This document shows positions 38,001-48,840 of a stretch of 64,000 nt of DNA, piece by piece. The translations under genes and the position numbers were made by a program. Below the pieces are notes generated by a model, which made no database searches, was not told where the DNA came from, and saw only the letters and a program-made list of their open reading frames with translations. This DNA is from Theocolax elegans (lineage: Eukaryota > Arthropoda > Insecta > Hymenoptera > Cerocephalidae), in NCBI GenBank assembly GCA_026168455.1, contig CM047427.1:64360162-64424161 (forward strand), read 5' to 3'. The number at the start of each line of letters is the position of its first letter. Position 1 is the first letter of the stretch.

Positions 38001-39725
38001 GACGCGGAAGGATGCTTGAATTTTCCTTGATAAAAAAATATACAGCAATTCTCACATTCTGTTCTGTTTTGGTAGGATGGAAGAGTTTACTTGGAAATCA
38101 ATTTTATTGATTTTGTTTTAATTCTGAAAATAGATATTGTTTTTTCAGGAACTTACCAAAATAGCACTTTTGATCTTTTTGTAAACTACATGTGCTCGTA
38201 TGTAAATTTTTGCACGAAAAAGTAAAATATCTACACTATTCACTTTATAGTTATTTTTTTATACCACGACGATGATTAAGTATACATTATTTAAATAACA
38301 ACTCATGTTCAATGTTTAACCGATCAAGGTCGAATAGGAAATTATCTAATTTACGATATGCGCGTACGTGTAACCTATAATCAGATAATTCTATACAATT
38401 ATTTATTGATGAAATTAAGAGTGTTATATCTAGAACTACGCAGGCTATATAAACCCTAATTTACAACGAATCGTGCCACATTCACTTTTTTATTTAGTAA
38501 ATAAACTGTATACAAAACAATAAGGATTAAATGTGCTTTGTGAAAACTTTTATCAAGAAATGTTTAATTTTATTTTATGTGCGCTTTATTTCCCTATATA
38601 CCTATATATATTCCTACTTTTGTTTTACTGCCTTTACTTTTAAATCGACATCAGCAGCCCAATTCCTTACAAACGTCTCTGCAAATCTTTAAAAGTATTC
38701 TCTCTACGTAAGTAATCCAACTTGTAACTATATTTTTATAGTCTTTTAATTAATTAGAATCTTGAAGAGAACTGTATTAAAAAGATCGAATTGTGAAACC
38801 AGTTTACGGTGTACTCATGTTCACTTTTAATAAATGAACCCAAACTTACATTTTTGTACGGTTTTGTCTTCTGCTTAGAATTTTAAAGCGATGTGTTGCA
38901 AATTAGGATAAATATCGTTGATAGCTTTCGAGCCTGCATTATTTAAAGCGCTCTTGATTTGAATTAGTGCTGGTGCGGTGATTTTAAATAGAGCCGTTTG
39001 TTGCGAGGTGTACGAGAATACACAGCGCAATAATCATATTACAAGAGTAATTTAACAAAATATTTTATGTATACGTATATATACGTCTATTCTTTCTATT
39101 TAAAACAATTTCGATATTATTATTATTATCACATGATTTTAATAACATATTGTTAATAATTATTAATTAATCGTAACCTACTTAATGCAATAAGGTTTTT
39201 TCTTTGGATTACATTTGTATTTACAACATTTGTTGAAGATACGTGTCAAGTACATTTGTGAAATTGTAATTCTATACAATGATAATTTCAATCAATCAAA
39301 TATTGTTTGAATTTACTTCAGGAACTTGGCTACCTCGTGATCTCTTGTTCTCTGCGGCGTGACATAGTTGTTTGCGTGTACTTTGGTCGGCCTACAACTT
39401 GTAGTTCAGTTGAACCACATGTATAGGGGCATGGCTTTCCAAAATCCTGCAAAGCTAGCATTGTACAGGATTCAATGACTCGTCGTCCAACGGACCTATA
39501 TTCAATATATAAATATTCATCAACATCGATTTGTTTAAATTTCTTATTAATAATTAATTTAAAGTTAAATCATTGACAAATAAAAAAATTTATTAATATT
39601 TGATTATATCTACTCATAATTAAATTGTAGAAAATTATTATTTTAAATACGTGGATGTGTATATATATATTTAACGATAACTGATTACGAATACATTGTT
39701 CAGATGGTAATTTCAATATGCTAAC
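38001..39725. other. AT-rich stretch with splice-like signals
   Basis: A possible 53-nt exon at 38655-38707 has an acceptor CATCAG and a donor GTAAGT, and another acceptor-like TTACTTCAG lies near 39322 before a mixed-composition segment (39325-39490). Neither forms a convincing exon alone. Confidence 0.35.
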
Positions 39726-40412
39726 CTAATCCCAACGTGTAAGATATACATATGCATGCTCGTTTAAACAATACAATTTTGCATTTGGATTTATGTATGT
39801 ATAATTTAGATCCGCTATATATTGGTAACGTGAAGTACAAAATTTAAGTAATAGAAAATAAATTAATAATTTCCTATAAAAATAAATTTGATACATAAAA
39901 CGTATTAAAATGCGTTGTATGTCAGGTGTACCGATTGTGACTTCATTGGAATTTCGGGATTGATGGTTACAAAGAAGATGATATAAGAAATCAATGGAAA
40001 AATGCAATTTATATACCTTTCTGAATATATCGGGGATTCCAATGAATTGCTTAGTGTAATATTGTACAAAACTGTACCCCTTTGATATTACAATATTTCT
40101 GGGTGTCAAACGTTCGAACAAATTCGTATCCCACATCTCGATTGTAGACAATTAGTCAATGCCAGTGAAGCAACCCGAGCGTAGGGACAAGCCGTCGAGG
40201 CGACTTGTCGCCCTAGGAATTTCGTCGAATGATGAATGGGCAAGCACGGAAAAGGTTATCGCACCGATCCCCGGTATATATCGGCACGCTAGCGTACTAT
40301 CCCGTGAAGTCTCTTGCTTGCATTTCAGTGCCAGCTGGCTCCGGTTCTCAGCTCTATTCTCTGCAGCTTCACGGGGAGATAGATCCTCTTCCTCCTCCCC
40401 TCCTCTAGACAT
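39726..40412 (-). other. Long minus-strand frame interrupted by one TAA (unclassified)
   Basis: Two consecutive minus-strand frames are in the same phase. The upper part, 40412 to 40152 (86 codons), ends in TAA, and the next codon begins the lower part, which runs open to 39726 (first ATG at 40136, 136 codons). The upper part is acidic/basic and lies in CpG-rich DNA; the lower part is Ile/Tyr/Phe-rich in AT-rich DNA. A competing plus frame (40159-40458) overlaps the upper part. No signal peptide, domain or family is recognisable. It could be a decayed gene, a lineage-specific small gene or chance. Confidence 0.2.
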
Positions 40413-41804
40413 TCCGCTAGCTCATACTACAATGACGAACGCTGCACGCGCGGTCTGAGATTTAGAATTTCACTGTTGGCGATGTTCGATTTTACTGCGA
40501 AGTGATTTTAAGACAATTGAGCTTCGAGGTCATTAGGTATGAAGGTTAACTACCACTGAGATTAAAGGATATTACGTTCCTGATGTATTTACATCCTGAT
40601 TACTTGGAAATCTTGGCTTGTTTTACGGAGCAACTCAACTATTTAATTAGATTGCTCATCATCTGTTAAGATGCGGCTTCATAATTCCTTGTATCAGTCA
40701 CTTTTATATACTTCATCTATAAAGAAATTCACCATAAAATTCTTTTTACATTTTGATCTTCGAATATTTTATTCTCTTTTCTACTTAATACAGTTATTAC
40801 AAGACAATTTAATTAATTTTATACCAAATATTACATTTATTATTTACACTATTGGTGCTAATTATTGGACGGTGTATCATGTTATAAAATATATTTTTGT
40901 AAAGTATCCTATTGCTTTTGGTATTTATGTGAATCAGGGCTTGAATTTATCCGAAAAAATGAATGATTTTAATAAAATATCTATTTGTATACATTGGATT
41001 CACTAAAATATTTTCCTCTAAAATTAAATAATTTTTATTACGTGCTATCAATTGAACTGTGGTAAGCGTAATTTATGATAATAGAAGGCCAAAAATATGT
41101 TTATTTTCTAATTAATTCGAATTATTTACATATACGCTTAGAATTTTTATATATAAAAAATATATTAAAAATTATGATCTAAATACATTTAAAGAAACAA
41201 TTAAATAAAAGTCTAGGTTTAAGTAGTATAAAGGAGTTAACTACGCGTACCTAATTGCGTAAAAAGGTGTGGTTACTCCAGAAAATTTTAGACTCAATCT
41301 TTTATATCCTTATTCACTTACAGGATTATCCACAAGAATGCGCCATAAAAAAGTCATAAGCTTAATGGAAACTAGCAATTCGCTAGTCTAAAATCGATAA
41401 AAATTTCATTTTTAAATCAAGTGATTAACCCTTTTTCTACTTACAGAAAGAGTTGTCGATAGTACGCGCACGTTATAGAACAAATCAAAATTTTATATCT
41501 TGAAAATTATAATATTGATTTTTTTTTCCATATTATGATAAATGGAAAATATTTCAAATGCCTGTTATTATATTGAGACATTGTTTTATATACATTCTCG
41601 TATAATTACAACTTGATTTAACAAAAGTATTTTAATTTTAATTTGGACATTAACGATAAACTATTTATGTAGTACACGTTTCTTTAATATGGATCTATAA
41701 TAATATATTGTTTTTCCGCATTCATTTAAATGTATGTACCTATATGTACGAATACTCGTAAATATAAAAAATAATATTCAATATTGTATTTAATATGATT
41801 TCAG
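40413..41804. other. AT-rich intronic stretch upstream of the coding exon
   Basis: A 111-codon plus frame at 40671-41006 is rich in Phe, Ile, Tyr and Leu, without splice or promoter context, and is probably chance. Acceptor-like sites near 41331 and 41445 lack convincing donors. The stretch ends with the TGATTTCAG acceptor at 41804. Confidence 0.45.
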
Positions 41805-42072
41805 ATGTCTTCGTCACTGCGCGCGCAATCAACACCCGGCGAGCTGACGAATCTAAGCAGCGCCGGGTCAGAAAGGACCTTGGCGACGTCCACGGGGGGT
41901 AGCTCGCACACGCACTCGCACAGGAAGCACCATCACCATCACAGAAGTCGTAGCGCTCCGCGGGCGCCGGAAAAACCGCCTCGTAAACGTCACATGAATC
42001 CCGGGCACAGTCTCGCCTCCATACCCAGCCAGATCAAGCTATCCATGCTCAACAGCGGCCTCATCTCTTTCG
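41805..42072 (+). CDS. N-terminal coding exon of an unrecognised gene
   Basis: This 268-nt exon is preceded by TGATTTCAG and followed by the donor CG|GTCAGT. It encodes 89 full residues plus one base of codon 90 (phase 1). The ATG is the first codon after the acceptor. If the exon at 13478-13762 joins directly, an in-frame TAA lies 18 nt upstream, supporting this start. The peptide opens with a Ser/Thr-rich segment (1-33). A His-rich basic stretch with five consecutive His follows (about 34-50). Next comes PEKPPR (about 55-60), which fits the class II SH3-ligand pattern PxxPxR, then a basic KRH, and it ends with a mixed segment containing SQIKLSMLNSGLISF. No signal peptide or membrane segment is visible. 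It looks like a disordered cytoplasmic N-terminus. I do not recognise the family. Without splicing the frame would stop at 42137. The rest of the protein lies beyond an intron longer than the remaining window unless I have missed small exons. Confidence 0.7.
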
Positions 42073-44380
42073 GTCAGTATTTACTCAATATTTACACGAG
42101 GTTCATCACCGACTTTCATCATATATCTCAATCATAATGCTGGATATTTTCTTCCAATCGTTAAGGCTGCACTTTAATTATATTTCCTATACTCGATCTA
42201 AAATTAACTAGCAAGCATTTATATATTAAGTACACGAGAATTTCTTTTAATTAACACAACACTCATTAGAATCGCACTGATTGAATCATATGTATTTTAA
42301 ATAGAAAGTAGGATAACGGGACAGTATGAGTTCCCAATCTATATATTCGTATGCTGGTTTAATTAGTTTCAAGCAAATATATATTTTAATTTTATAATTA
42401 AATAAAATAATATATTTGAACAGAAATTAATAATTCTCTTATTAGTTAACTTGAAATTTTTATTTTTTTTAAATATAAATTTTTTAAATAAGAATCTTGT
42501 TTGTTTTTAAATGGTCTAATCGAATTTAAGATGTCGAGAGAATACTCAATAATGCGATTAACGTGTTAGAATTCCAACTAACGTTGCAGATCACGATAAT
42601 AAATAATTCTCTAATCGTTACGTAAATCGCGTAACTACATCTTCTTTGTTAAAACCAACGAAACCTTTACCACCAAAAAAGAATTGAAATAAGTACCGTA
42701 AACAAGAAGAACCCGCATTGAATTGAATACGGTTTTGTATGGAACACGCGCGTAACCGCGAGAAACGGGAAAGAAACTATATAGATGAGGTTGGATCGTA
42801 CATTTGTATTTCCTTGCGCAGATTGTCGCGTGAGTAGCGAATTTGAAATTGTTTCTATCTTGCTTGCGCGTGAAACCATTTGAATGGCAAATGACTTCAT
42901 TAGCAAGTCAATCCATTAATACGGTAATCCTTTGACGGTCACCGTTCTTTCCGCCCTCAATTCATTTTCTCTTTCCATTCTTTGAACAAAGCGTCAACCG
43001 TATAAAAACAAAACATCAAACAGATTTGTGCGACGCTTTCAAACAATACGCAAAGCCTCGTGTTGTTCAAAATTCGCATTTGCTGGCTTTTCTACAAAAA
43101 GAAAATTATGCGGTTTTATTAGGAAAATGTCTAGACGAAATTGGTAATCGTTTTGTTTCCAAGGAAATTTAAAAATTTCAATATTTAGATGGTTATAGTC
43201 GTTAAAGTTTACGTATTTTGTTCAACTTTATAATTTTCTTCCTTTTTTAAAGTACAATTTAGAAATCCTTATAAGACAAATTAATGCATTGAATTTCAGT
43301 AAAGAATAACACATATATTGAAAAATCATTCGCAGCGTATGTGGAGAATGAGAGCGATTATGTTCAATATAAAATTTTATTTAATAATCTCTTTTTATGA
43401 TAACTTTTTATGACAGATGTGTACGATATTCTTATAGGTAATCAATTATATTTTGTCGCTAGTACCTTCTGGGGGATGCAACATAAAATAAATAAATTAA
43501 AAATATATATATATATTTTGGTTTTACTTTACCCGTACAGTTTATCAATGTGTATTGGTAAAAAAAATTCAACAAAATATTTTGATAAAGTATTTTGTTT
43601 ATTAAAAATGTATTTAAGGTATTTTAATTATTTCCGTTTGATATTTTTTAAACCAAACTAAAAATGTTTAATAACGATTTTAAGCTAAGCTTTATGGAAA
43701 ACCTTCTTTATTGCAGATTCTGTAAAAATTTTCATTCAGACTTTGGAAATTGAGGTTAAAAAAATCTTTAAATTCTTTTAAATATTTAATAAAAATATTT
43801 CTGAATAAGTCGAATAAAATATGAGGCAGCATTTGACAATTTAAAATTTTATTATAAATATCCTCTTACGTTATTTAAAGCTATATCTAAATTAAGTTAA
43901 TCATTATTTAAACTCATTGGGTATAACCGGAAAAATTTATTATTAAAGAACAAATAGTACTTTTTCAAAATAGTAACTCAAATTAGATATATTTATTATT
44001 CCTTAATTTAAATATTTTATTTTCTTAACACAATACAAAAAAGTTTAATAAGTTCAAATAACTGTTAGATAAAATAAAGACACGTTTGCTCAATTATTCA
44101 AATAGTAATTGAAACTGTTACGATTACAAATTATAATAAACAGATTATATGGAAAGAGAGTCACGGAAAATTTTTATTTTTTATACATATACTGGTGTAC
44201 TTCGTACACATTATATAAAGTTTATATATACAGCATTTTATTTGTATCACGTATATACATGTATATCGATGTATACATATACTAAATAGCAGATGAAAAG
44301 TTAGATTCCAAGCGTACGCAATAAAAAGTGCCTCGAATACTTGGAATCTTTCGACCGCACATAAATTTCAATCGATAAAA
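42073..44380 (+). other. Intronic AT-rich stretch
   Basis: Starts with the GTCAGT donor. A mixed-composition patch at 42700-43030 has a 79-codon minus frame without features. Nothing else supported. Confidence 0.45.
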
Positions 44381-44560
44381 TTCCGAGTCCCAAAAATGCT
44401 ATACTGCCCGATCGAGCAACGAAAAACGAAAGGGGGATTCCGAGCGAGCAAGCGCATATATTTTTAACCGTCCGCGCGAGATTCGATGCCAGCGATCGGA
44501 AAAGAGAGAAGCGGTTCGAAGGAATGCCAAAGAGAGATCGAGAGAATTTGCGCGTTATTT
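44381..44560. other. Small CpG-rich block
   Basis: About 180 bp with many CG dinucleotides (CCGATCGAGC, CCGTCCGCGCGAG) inside AT-rich intronic DNA. Candidate regulatory element. Confidence 0.3.
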
Positions 44561-45554
44561 AGAAGCTATTTAAGATCTACACTTTGACGGTTTCGCAAAC
44601 TCATCAATAATTAATCGAACTTTTAATTGAATTAATTAATATATCTTATTTCAAATTATTATTTTTCAAAAATTATTTTTATTTAAATTATACAATTTGA
44701 TTATTTAAAGGTATTATGATTGACTTTTAATTATTTTTAAACCGGTAATCATTACACCAATGTTTGTATATCCTGTATTTCAGTAGTACAAACTAAAAGT
44801 GATCAGACACATAAAACATAATAACATATACCTATACATTTTTTATCTAATACCATACGAGTATTATATTGTAATATGGATAGTACAAATATAATATTAC
44901 AATATGAAGTAATATATAATATTATTGTTTATATGCTCGGTGTGTTTGTTAGAATACAAAAATAATTTGTTGAATACATTGAGAATGTGAGCCTATTTTA
45001 TTGATCTGGATCGAATGATTCTACTTATGTATGATTTGTAAAAATGCATTAGTAGAATAACCGATTTAAAAATTTGACCTACACCTAAAAATTCACCGTG
45101 CACATATACAATTGTTACAAACCTTATAATTATGAATGACTAGAACTTCTGATTCTCAGAAATTTAACAAAAAGTAATCTCTAATACATTCAAATTAAGT
45201 TGTAATACGTAACTGAATGAAATAATTGAAATCATAAGAAGTTATGAAAGAAATATTAAAAACATGCAAAATATGCAAAATATTATTTTGCATAAACATC
45301 CGCAGTCTAATGATAATTATTACTGTAACTCCTGTCAAATTTATAGTTAACCTTAAAATATATATAACGTGTATAAATAAATGAACAATTACATAAGAAA
45401 TTTAGTAATTCAACAAGAAACAACGTTAATAAATATTTTAAGTAAAAAATAATGCATGTGTTTGTTATAAAAGTAAATAATTGCTTAGCAAAAGAAAGTA
45501 CAATTTTAAAAGTGTCAAAAGTAAACTAGGAGAAATTTACGATATATATGTATA

Positions 45555-45555
<1 letters not shown>
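44561..45555. other. AT-rich stretch
   Basis: Nothing supported. Confidence 0.45.
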
Positions 45556-45585
<30 letters not shown>

Positions 45586-45588
45586 AAG
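45556..45588. repeat. (GAA)n microsatellite
   Basis: Eleven uninterrupted AAG/GAA triplets. Confidence 0.9.
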
Positions 45589-45840
45589 GTGCTAAACGCA
45601 TCGGGATGGAAGCTCTCGTCGCGTCAACTCATTCGAGATCTCAAAGCGTCGAAAGTCCTCGTGGCCATCATCGGGTTAACTCGACTGAGGCGCCAGCGTG
45701 GGCGAGTAAGCGTGCGCTGATCTTGACACAGATGCCTGCATTCCAGCACAGCTGTGCAGGCCGACCAAATATCGCCAGAATTCCGGGATGATGGAACTTT
45801 GACCCCTTCTCCGCCTACTCCCTGCGATTTAACTCTCTTT
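45589..45840. other. CpG-richer segment between two microsatellites
   Basis: Overlapping plus frames exist, one of which runs through the GAA tract as poly-Lys. A donor-like GTAAGC at 45706 has no clear partner acceptor. Not called as an exon. Confidence 0.3.
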
Positions 45841-45841
45841 T

Positions 45842-45844
<3 letters not shown>

Positions 45845-45888
<44 letters not shown>
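45845..45888. repeat. (TC)n microsatellite
   Basis: Uninterrupted TC dinucleotide tract of about 44 bp. Confidence 0.9.
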
Positions 45889-45892
<4 letters not shown>

Positions 45893-46320
45893 ACGAATAT
45901 AATATTCAATTACATACATCCCTTACGAAATTAAATTAGATGAATAAATAGATTAGATTAGATTATGTATATATACATATGAATGCTCTTTCTTCTTCGA
46001 ACTAGAAAATATGTGAAGCGTCAATGAAAATAATTAAAAATATGTACTCTTTTGTAAAATTGTTCGCTTTCTCTTGCATCTTTCTAAAATGACGGATTAA
46101 TCTTTAAAAAGTATTAAAATTGGGAATCTACTTAAATGAAACTTTGAATGCGGTGCTATACTGAACTTCACTTTCAAGTATCATTGGTTATTTTTCCAAG
46201 ATTAATATGAGACCTTCAAAATGGTGGTTTATTTGTTTAAACATTTTCATGATTTTTCCATTTTTGCGATATTATATTTTTAGTTTTGACGTAATTTTGC
46301 AGAAATTTACAATAAAATTT
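45889..46320. other. AT-rich stretch
   Basis: Nothing supported up to the SINE target site. Confidence 0.4.
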
Positions 46321-46335
46321 TATGGATAATAAATT
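46321..46335. repeat. SINE target-site duplication, left copy
   Basis: TATGGATAATAAATT, identical to 46552-46566. Confidence 0.85.
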
Positions 46336-46551
46336 TTTTTTCATTACTTTAACATCGCTCTTTGTATGCTATCAACTTGGCGTTAATCAGCGACGGAGGT
46401 CGTACGAAGTCTTTGCGAAGACGGTATATTTGTTGAAAATAGCATTCTCCAGTGGTAGTTGTATCAATCGGTAGAGAGCGGGAATCGAACCCTAGACCTC
46501 TGGTTACGGTTACGAGTCCATCACACTACCAACCAAGCCATCACAGGTCTC
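46336..46551 (-). mobile_element. tRNA-derived SINE, full length
   Basis: The 216-bp insert is flanked by perfect 15-bp direct repeats. On the minus strand it starts with a tRNA-like head carrying an RNA polymerase III A box (TGGCTTGGTTGG, 46540-46529) and a B box (GGTTCGATTCC, 46491-46481) 49 nt apart. A non-tRNA body follows, and it ends in AATGAAAAAAA, a short A tail, next to the left target-site duplication. Cloverleaf pairing is poor in the D, anticodon and acceptor stems, so it is a SINE and not a working tRNA gene. Read on the plus strand the head gives the peptide RERESNPRP, a familiar artefact of such sequences. SINEs have no ORF and rely on a partner LINE for movement. It lies antisense inside the inferred long intron. 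Confidence 0.85.
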
Positions 46552-46566
46552 TATGGATAATAAATT
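46552..46566. repeat. SINE target-site duplication, right copy
   Basis: TATGGATAATAAATT, matching 46321-46335. Confidence 0.85.
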
Positions 46567-48530
46567 ATGTAATAATAATATTCTATATAAATCGTATTAT
46601 TATAACCACTAAAAAAACTTTAAAATTGTGTTTTTTCTAATTTGTGCGAAAGTTTCTTTTATTGGAGCTGAACAAATTAACAATTTATTATTATAGGTAT
46701 AATTTAATATTTCAACGACCATAATTAAAAATAACATTGACAAAAAAGAAAGAACTAAAATAAGAAATAAAAATCAATATGGCGAAATTAAAAAGTTAAG
46801 TTTTTAAAACTTAGACATTTTTCCATTTCTTATATCACTAATGCATATTCTTTCTAACAATTGTTTCGGTTTTTTTTCTTTATTATACAATCAAATTGTA
46901 CTGTTAAATTGTACTGGGAGTGTAAAACATTCTCCTAATCTCAAAAATATTACATAAATTCAGAACGATTTGATTGTATATACTTTAAAGTTTAAAAAGA
47001 AAAAATCAGAATAGAACGTATAGCATAGATGTAGCGACTTTATGCCAAGGATACATAGACTTGTTAAAATTGTAATGGCAAAACTGAAAAAATAATTTTC
47101 TTTTTCAAAAAATATATATATACATATATGTATATAGGTATAGATAGAAAAATATATAATATAACTTACAACAGCTCGCAAAAAGTAACGTTTCGTGCAG
47201 CTGTAGAAAATGCGTTGCAACGAGTTTGAAAAGTCTCTATAGTGTAATCGTGAACAGCTGCTAAAATAAGGTTGAAATAAAAAAGTATTCATAACAACTG
47301 AAAGATTTATCGAAGTTCCAGATTTCAAACACTTGTTATTTTATCGATTTTGAAAACCTTATTATATTTAGGTAACCTTCGCGGTAGTGACACAACATTT
47401 GTTTTAAAATCACTATGCTCTATATAGATAGTACAAATTATAAAATATTCCGTTGATTGAAATATTAATTTGAGTCTGAATTGAGTTGCGGCGATATATA
47501 TGTATAGGTACAACAATTCAACTTAAAGATAATAATGAATAGCTAAGAGTTTACTTAGTCTTCATATACGGTAGCAGCTATAACTTTTAATTTAATAAAG
47601 ATTTGTTCTGTTCGCGCTTATAAGAAAGTGTTTACTAGTTGATCATTACATTAATATTTTAATTAATTATTAACAAACGAACAAACAATAATATAGTTTT
47701 ATCAACAATTATAAATATTAAATTATTAATAAACCAAAGGAAATATATGTTATTGTACTATACTAAAAATATCTGGTTAGTAAGACATTAAGATTTGATA
47801 TATTTTATTTAGTTTCATAATCGTCAGTATTTCGAATATTTTAGTATGAGTTCATATTAGTAAATGTCTATAAATAGCGAGAGACATGCACAAGTAAAGT
47901 AAATATCGATAATAACCAATTAAGTTAATAAATAAAGTGTGCGTACAAATACAGATAGTATATCTAACTCATAAATATATACGAATTAGTTAGTCGATGT
48001 ATGCACTATTATTATTTATTTTTCCCGCGTATAATTATAAAGCTACGAATAAGTCTACTCGTTCTTTAAAACATTGTCAGCGGTTTTTTAATATTTATTT
48101 AAATTCATTATTTATATACTTTTACAGCTAACTAGGACGCAATCAATTGGAACAAGTATGAAATTTAATTGGTTTCTTTATACATTTTCATTAATAATTG
48201 ATAATTTAAATATAAAATGTTATACAAGTTTATTATGTTAAGTAAAATGAGTAATACATTTGTTCGGATCGAACTGTCCAACACGTTACCACTTATTTCT
48301 ACAAAGAAAACCAAGAACCATTTTCATGTTGTTGCGCGTTACTATATATTTCCTAGAAAGCAATGAATAATCAATAGCTGGCGCTATGTCACTCTAGAGG
48401 AATATACGTGCGAAAAATACACCCACTACTTTCTTTTATTTTGCATTTGTTCACATTGTGCAATATAAAGACATCGGTCCGACCAAATTGAATGAACGAG
48501 TCGCGAATTGCTGTGCCCATTGATAAATAC
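46567..48530. other. AT-rich stretch
   Basis: Frames of 122 codons (minus 46960-47328) and 63 codons (minus 47325-47516) are Phe/Tyr/Ile-rich and without context, and probably chance. Nothing else supported. Confidence 0.45.
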
Positions 48531-48531
48531 A

Positions 48532-48532
48532 G

Positions 48533-48565
<33 letters not shown>

Positions 48566-48624
48566 AGATGTACGTATACACATATGCGTATATATATATA
48601 TACATACATACATAAATACACACA
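48532..48624. repeat. Compound (TA)n/(TG)n simple repeat
   Basis: A TA tract passes into TG and back through TACA/TATA units. Frames across it are simple-sequence readings. Confidence 0.85.
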
Positions 48625-48840
48625 TCGACGATCGACGTTTCACTTGCTCTACTAAGCGGCACGCGATCCATTCGCGGACAAAATGTTGGCGGCTTTCCAC
48701 GTGAACAAGCATTTTTCGTCGAGTGGTCCCTATTTGTCGTGTTTACGAGCCCTCGGTTTACGCGACCCCCTCCATGATAAGAACACCAACCACCAAGTAA
48801 GCTGCCGGAGCGACTCTTTTTCACCACACGCTGCAAATGA
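48625..48840. other. Small CpG-rich block
   Basis: About 200 bp of raised GC next to the compound microsatellite. Frames on both strands. No splice pair recognised. Confidence 0.3.

Noticed and set aside
40671..41006. 111-codon hydrophobic plus-strand frame, briefly considered as a chemoreceptor fragment
   Set aside because: Its Phe/Ile/Tyr/Leu/Asn content is what AT-rich DNA gives by chance; no receptor signature or splice context was seen.
45481..45720. Lys-rich frame through the GAA tract and a donor-like GTAAGC at 45706
   Set aside because: The frame depends on the microsatellite and I found no acceptor to make an exon.
46465..46551. Functional tRNA gene on the minus strand
   Set aside because: A and B boxes are good, but the acceptor, D and anticodon stems do not pair and the sequence lies within a SINE with target-site duplications.
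46452..46640. 62-codon frame containing RERESNPRP
   Set aside because: This peptide is the reverse-strand reading of the B-box region of the SINE head, not a protein.
48389..48836. Frames of 70-136 codons across the TA/TG repeat
   Set aside because: They are Tyr/Ile/Thr/His readings of simple sequence.
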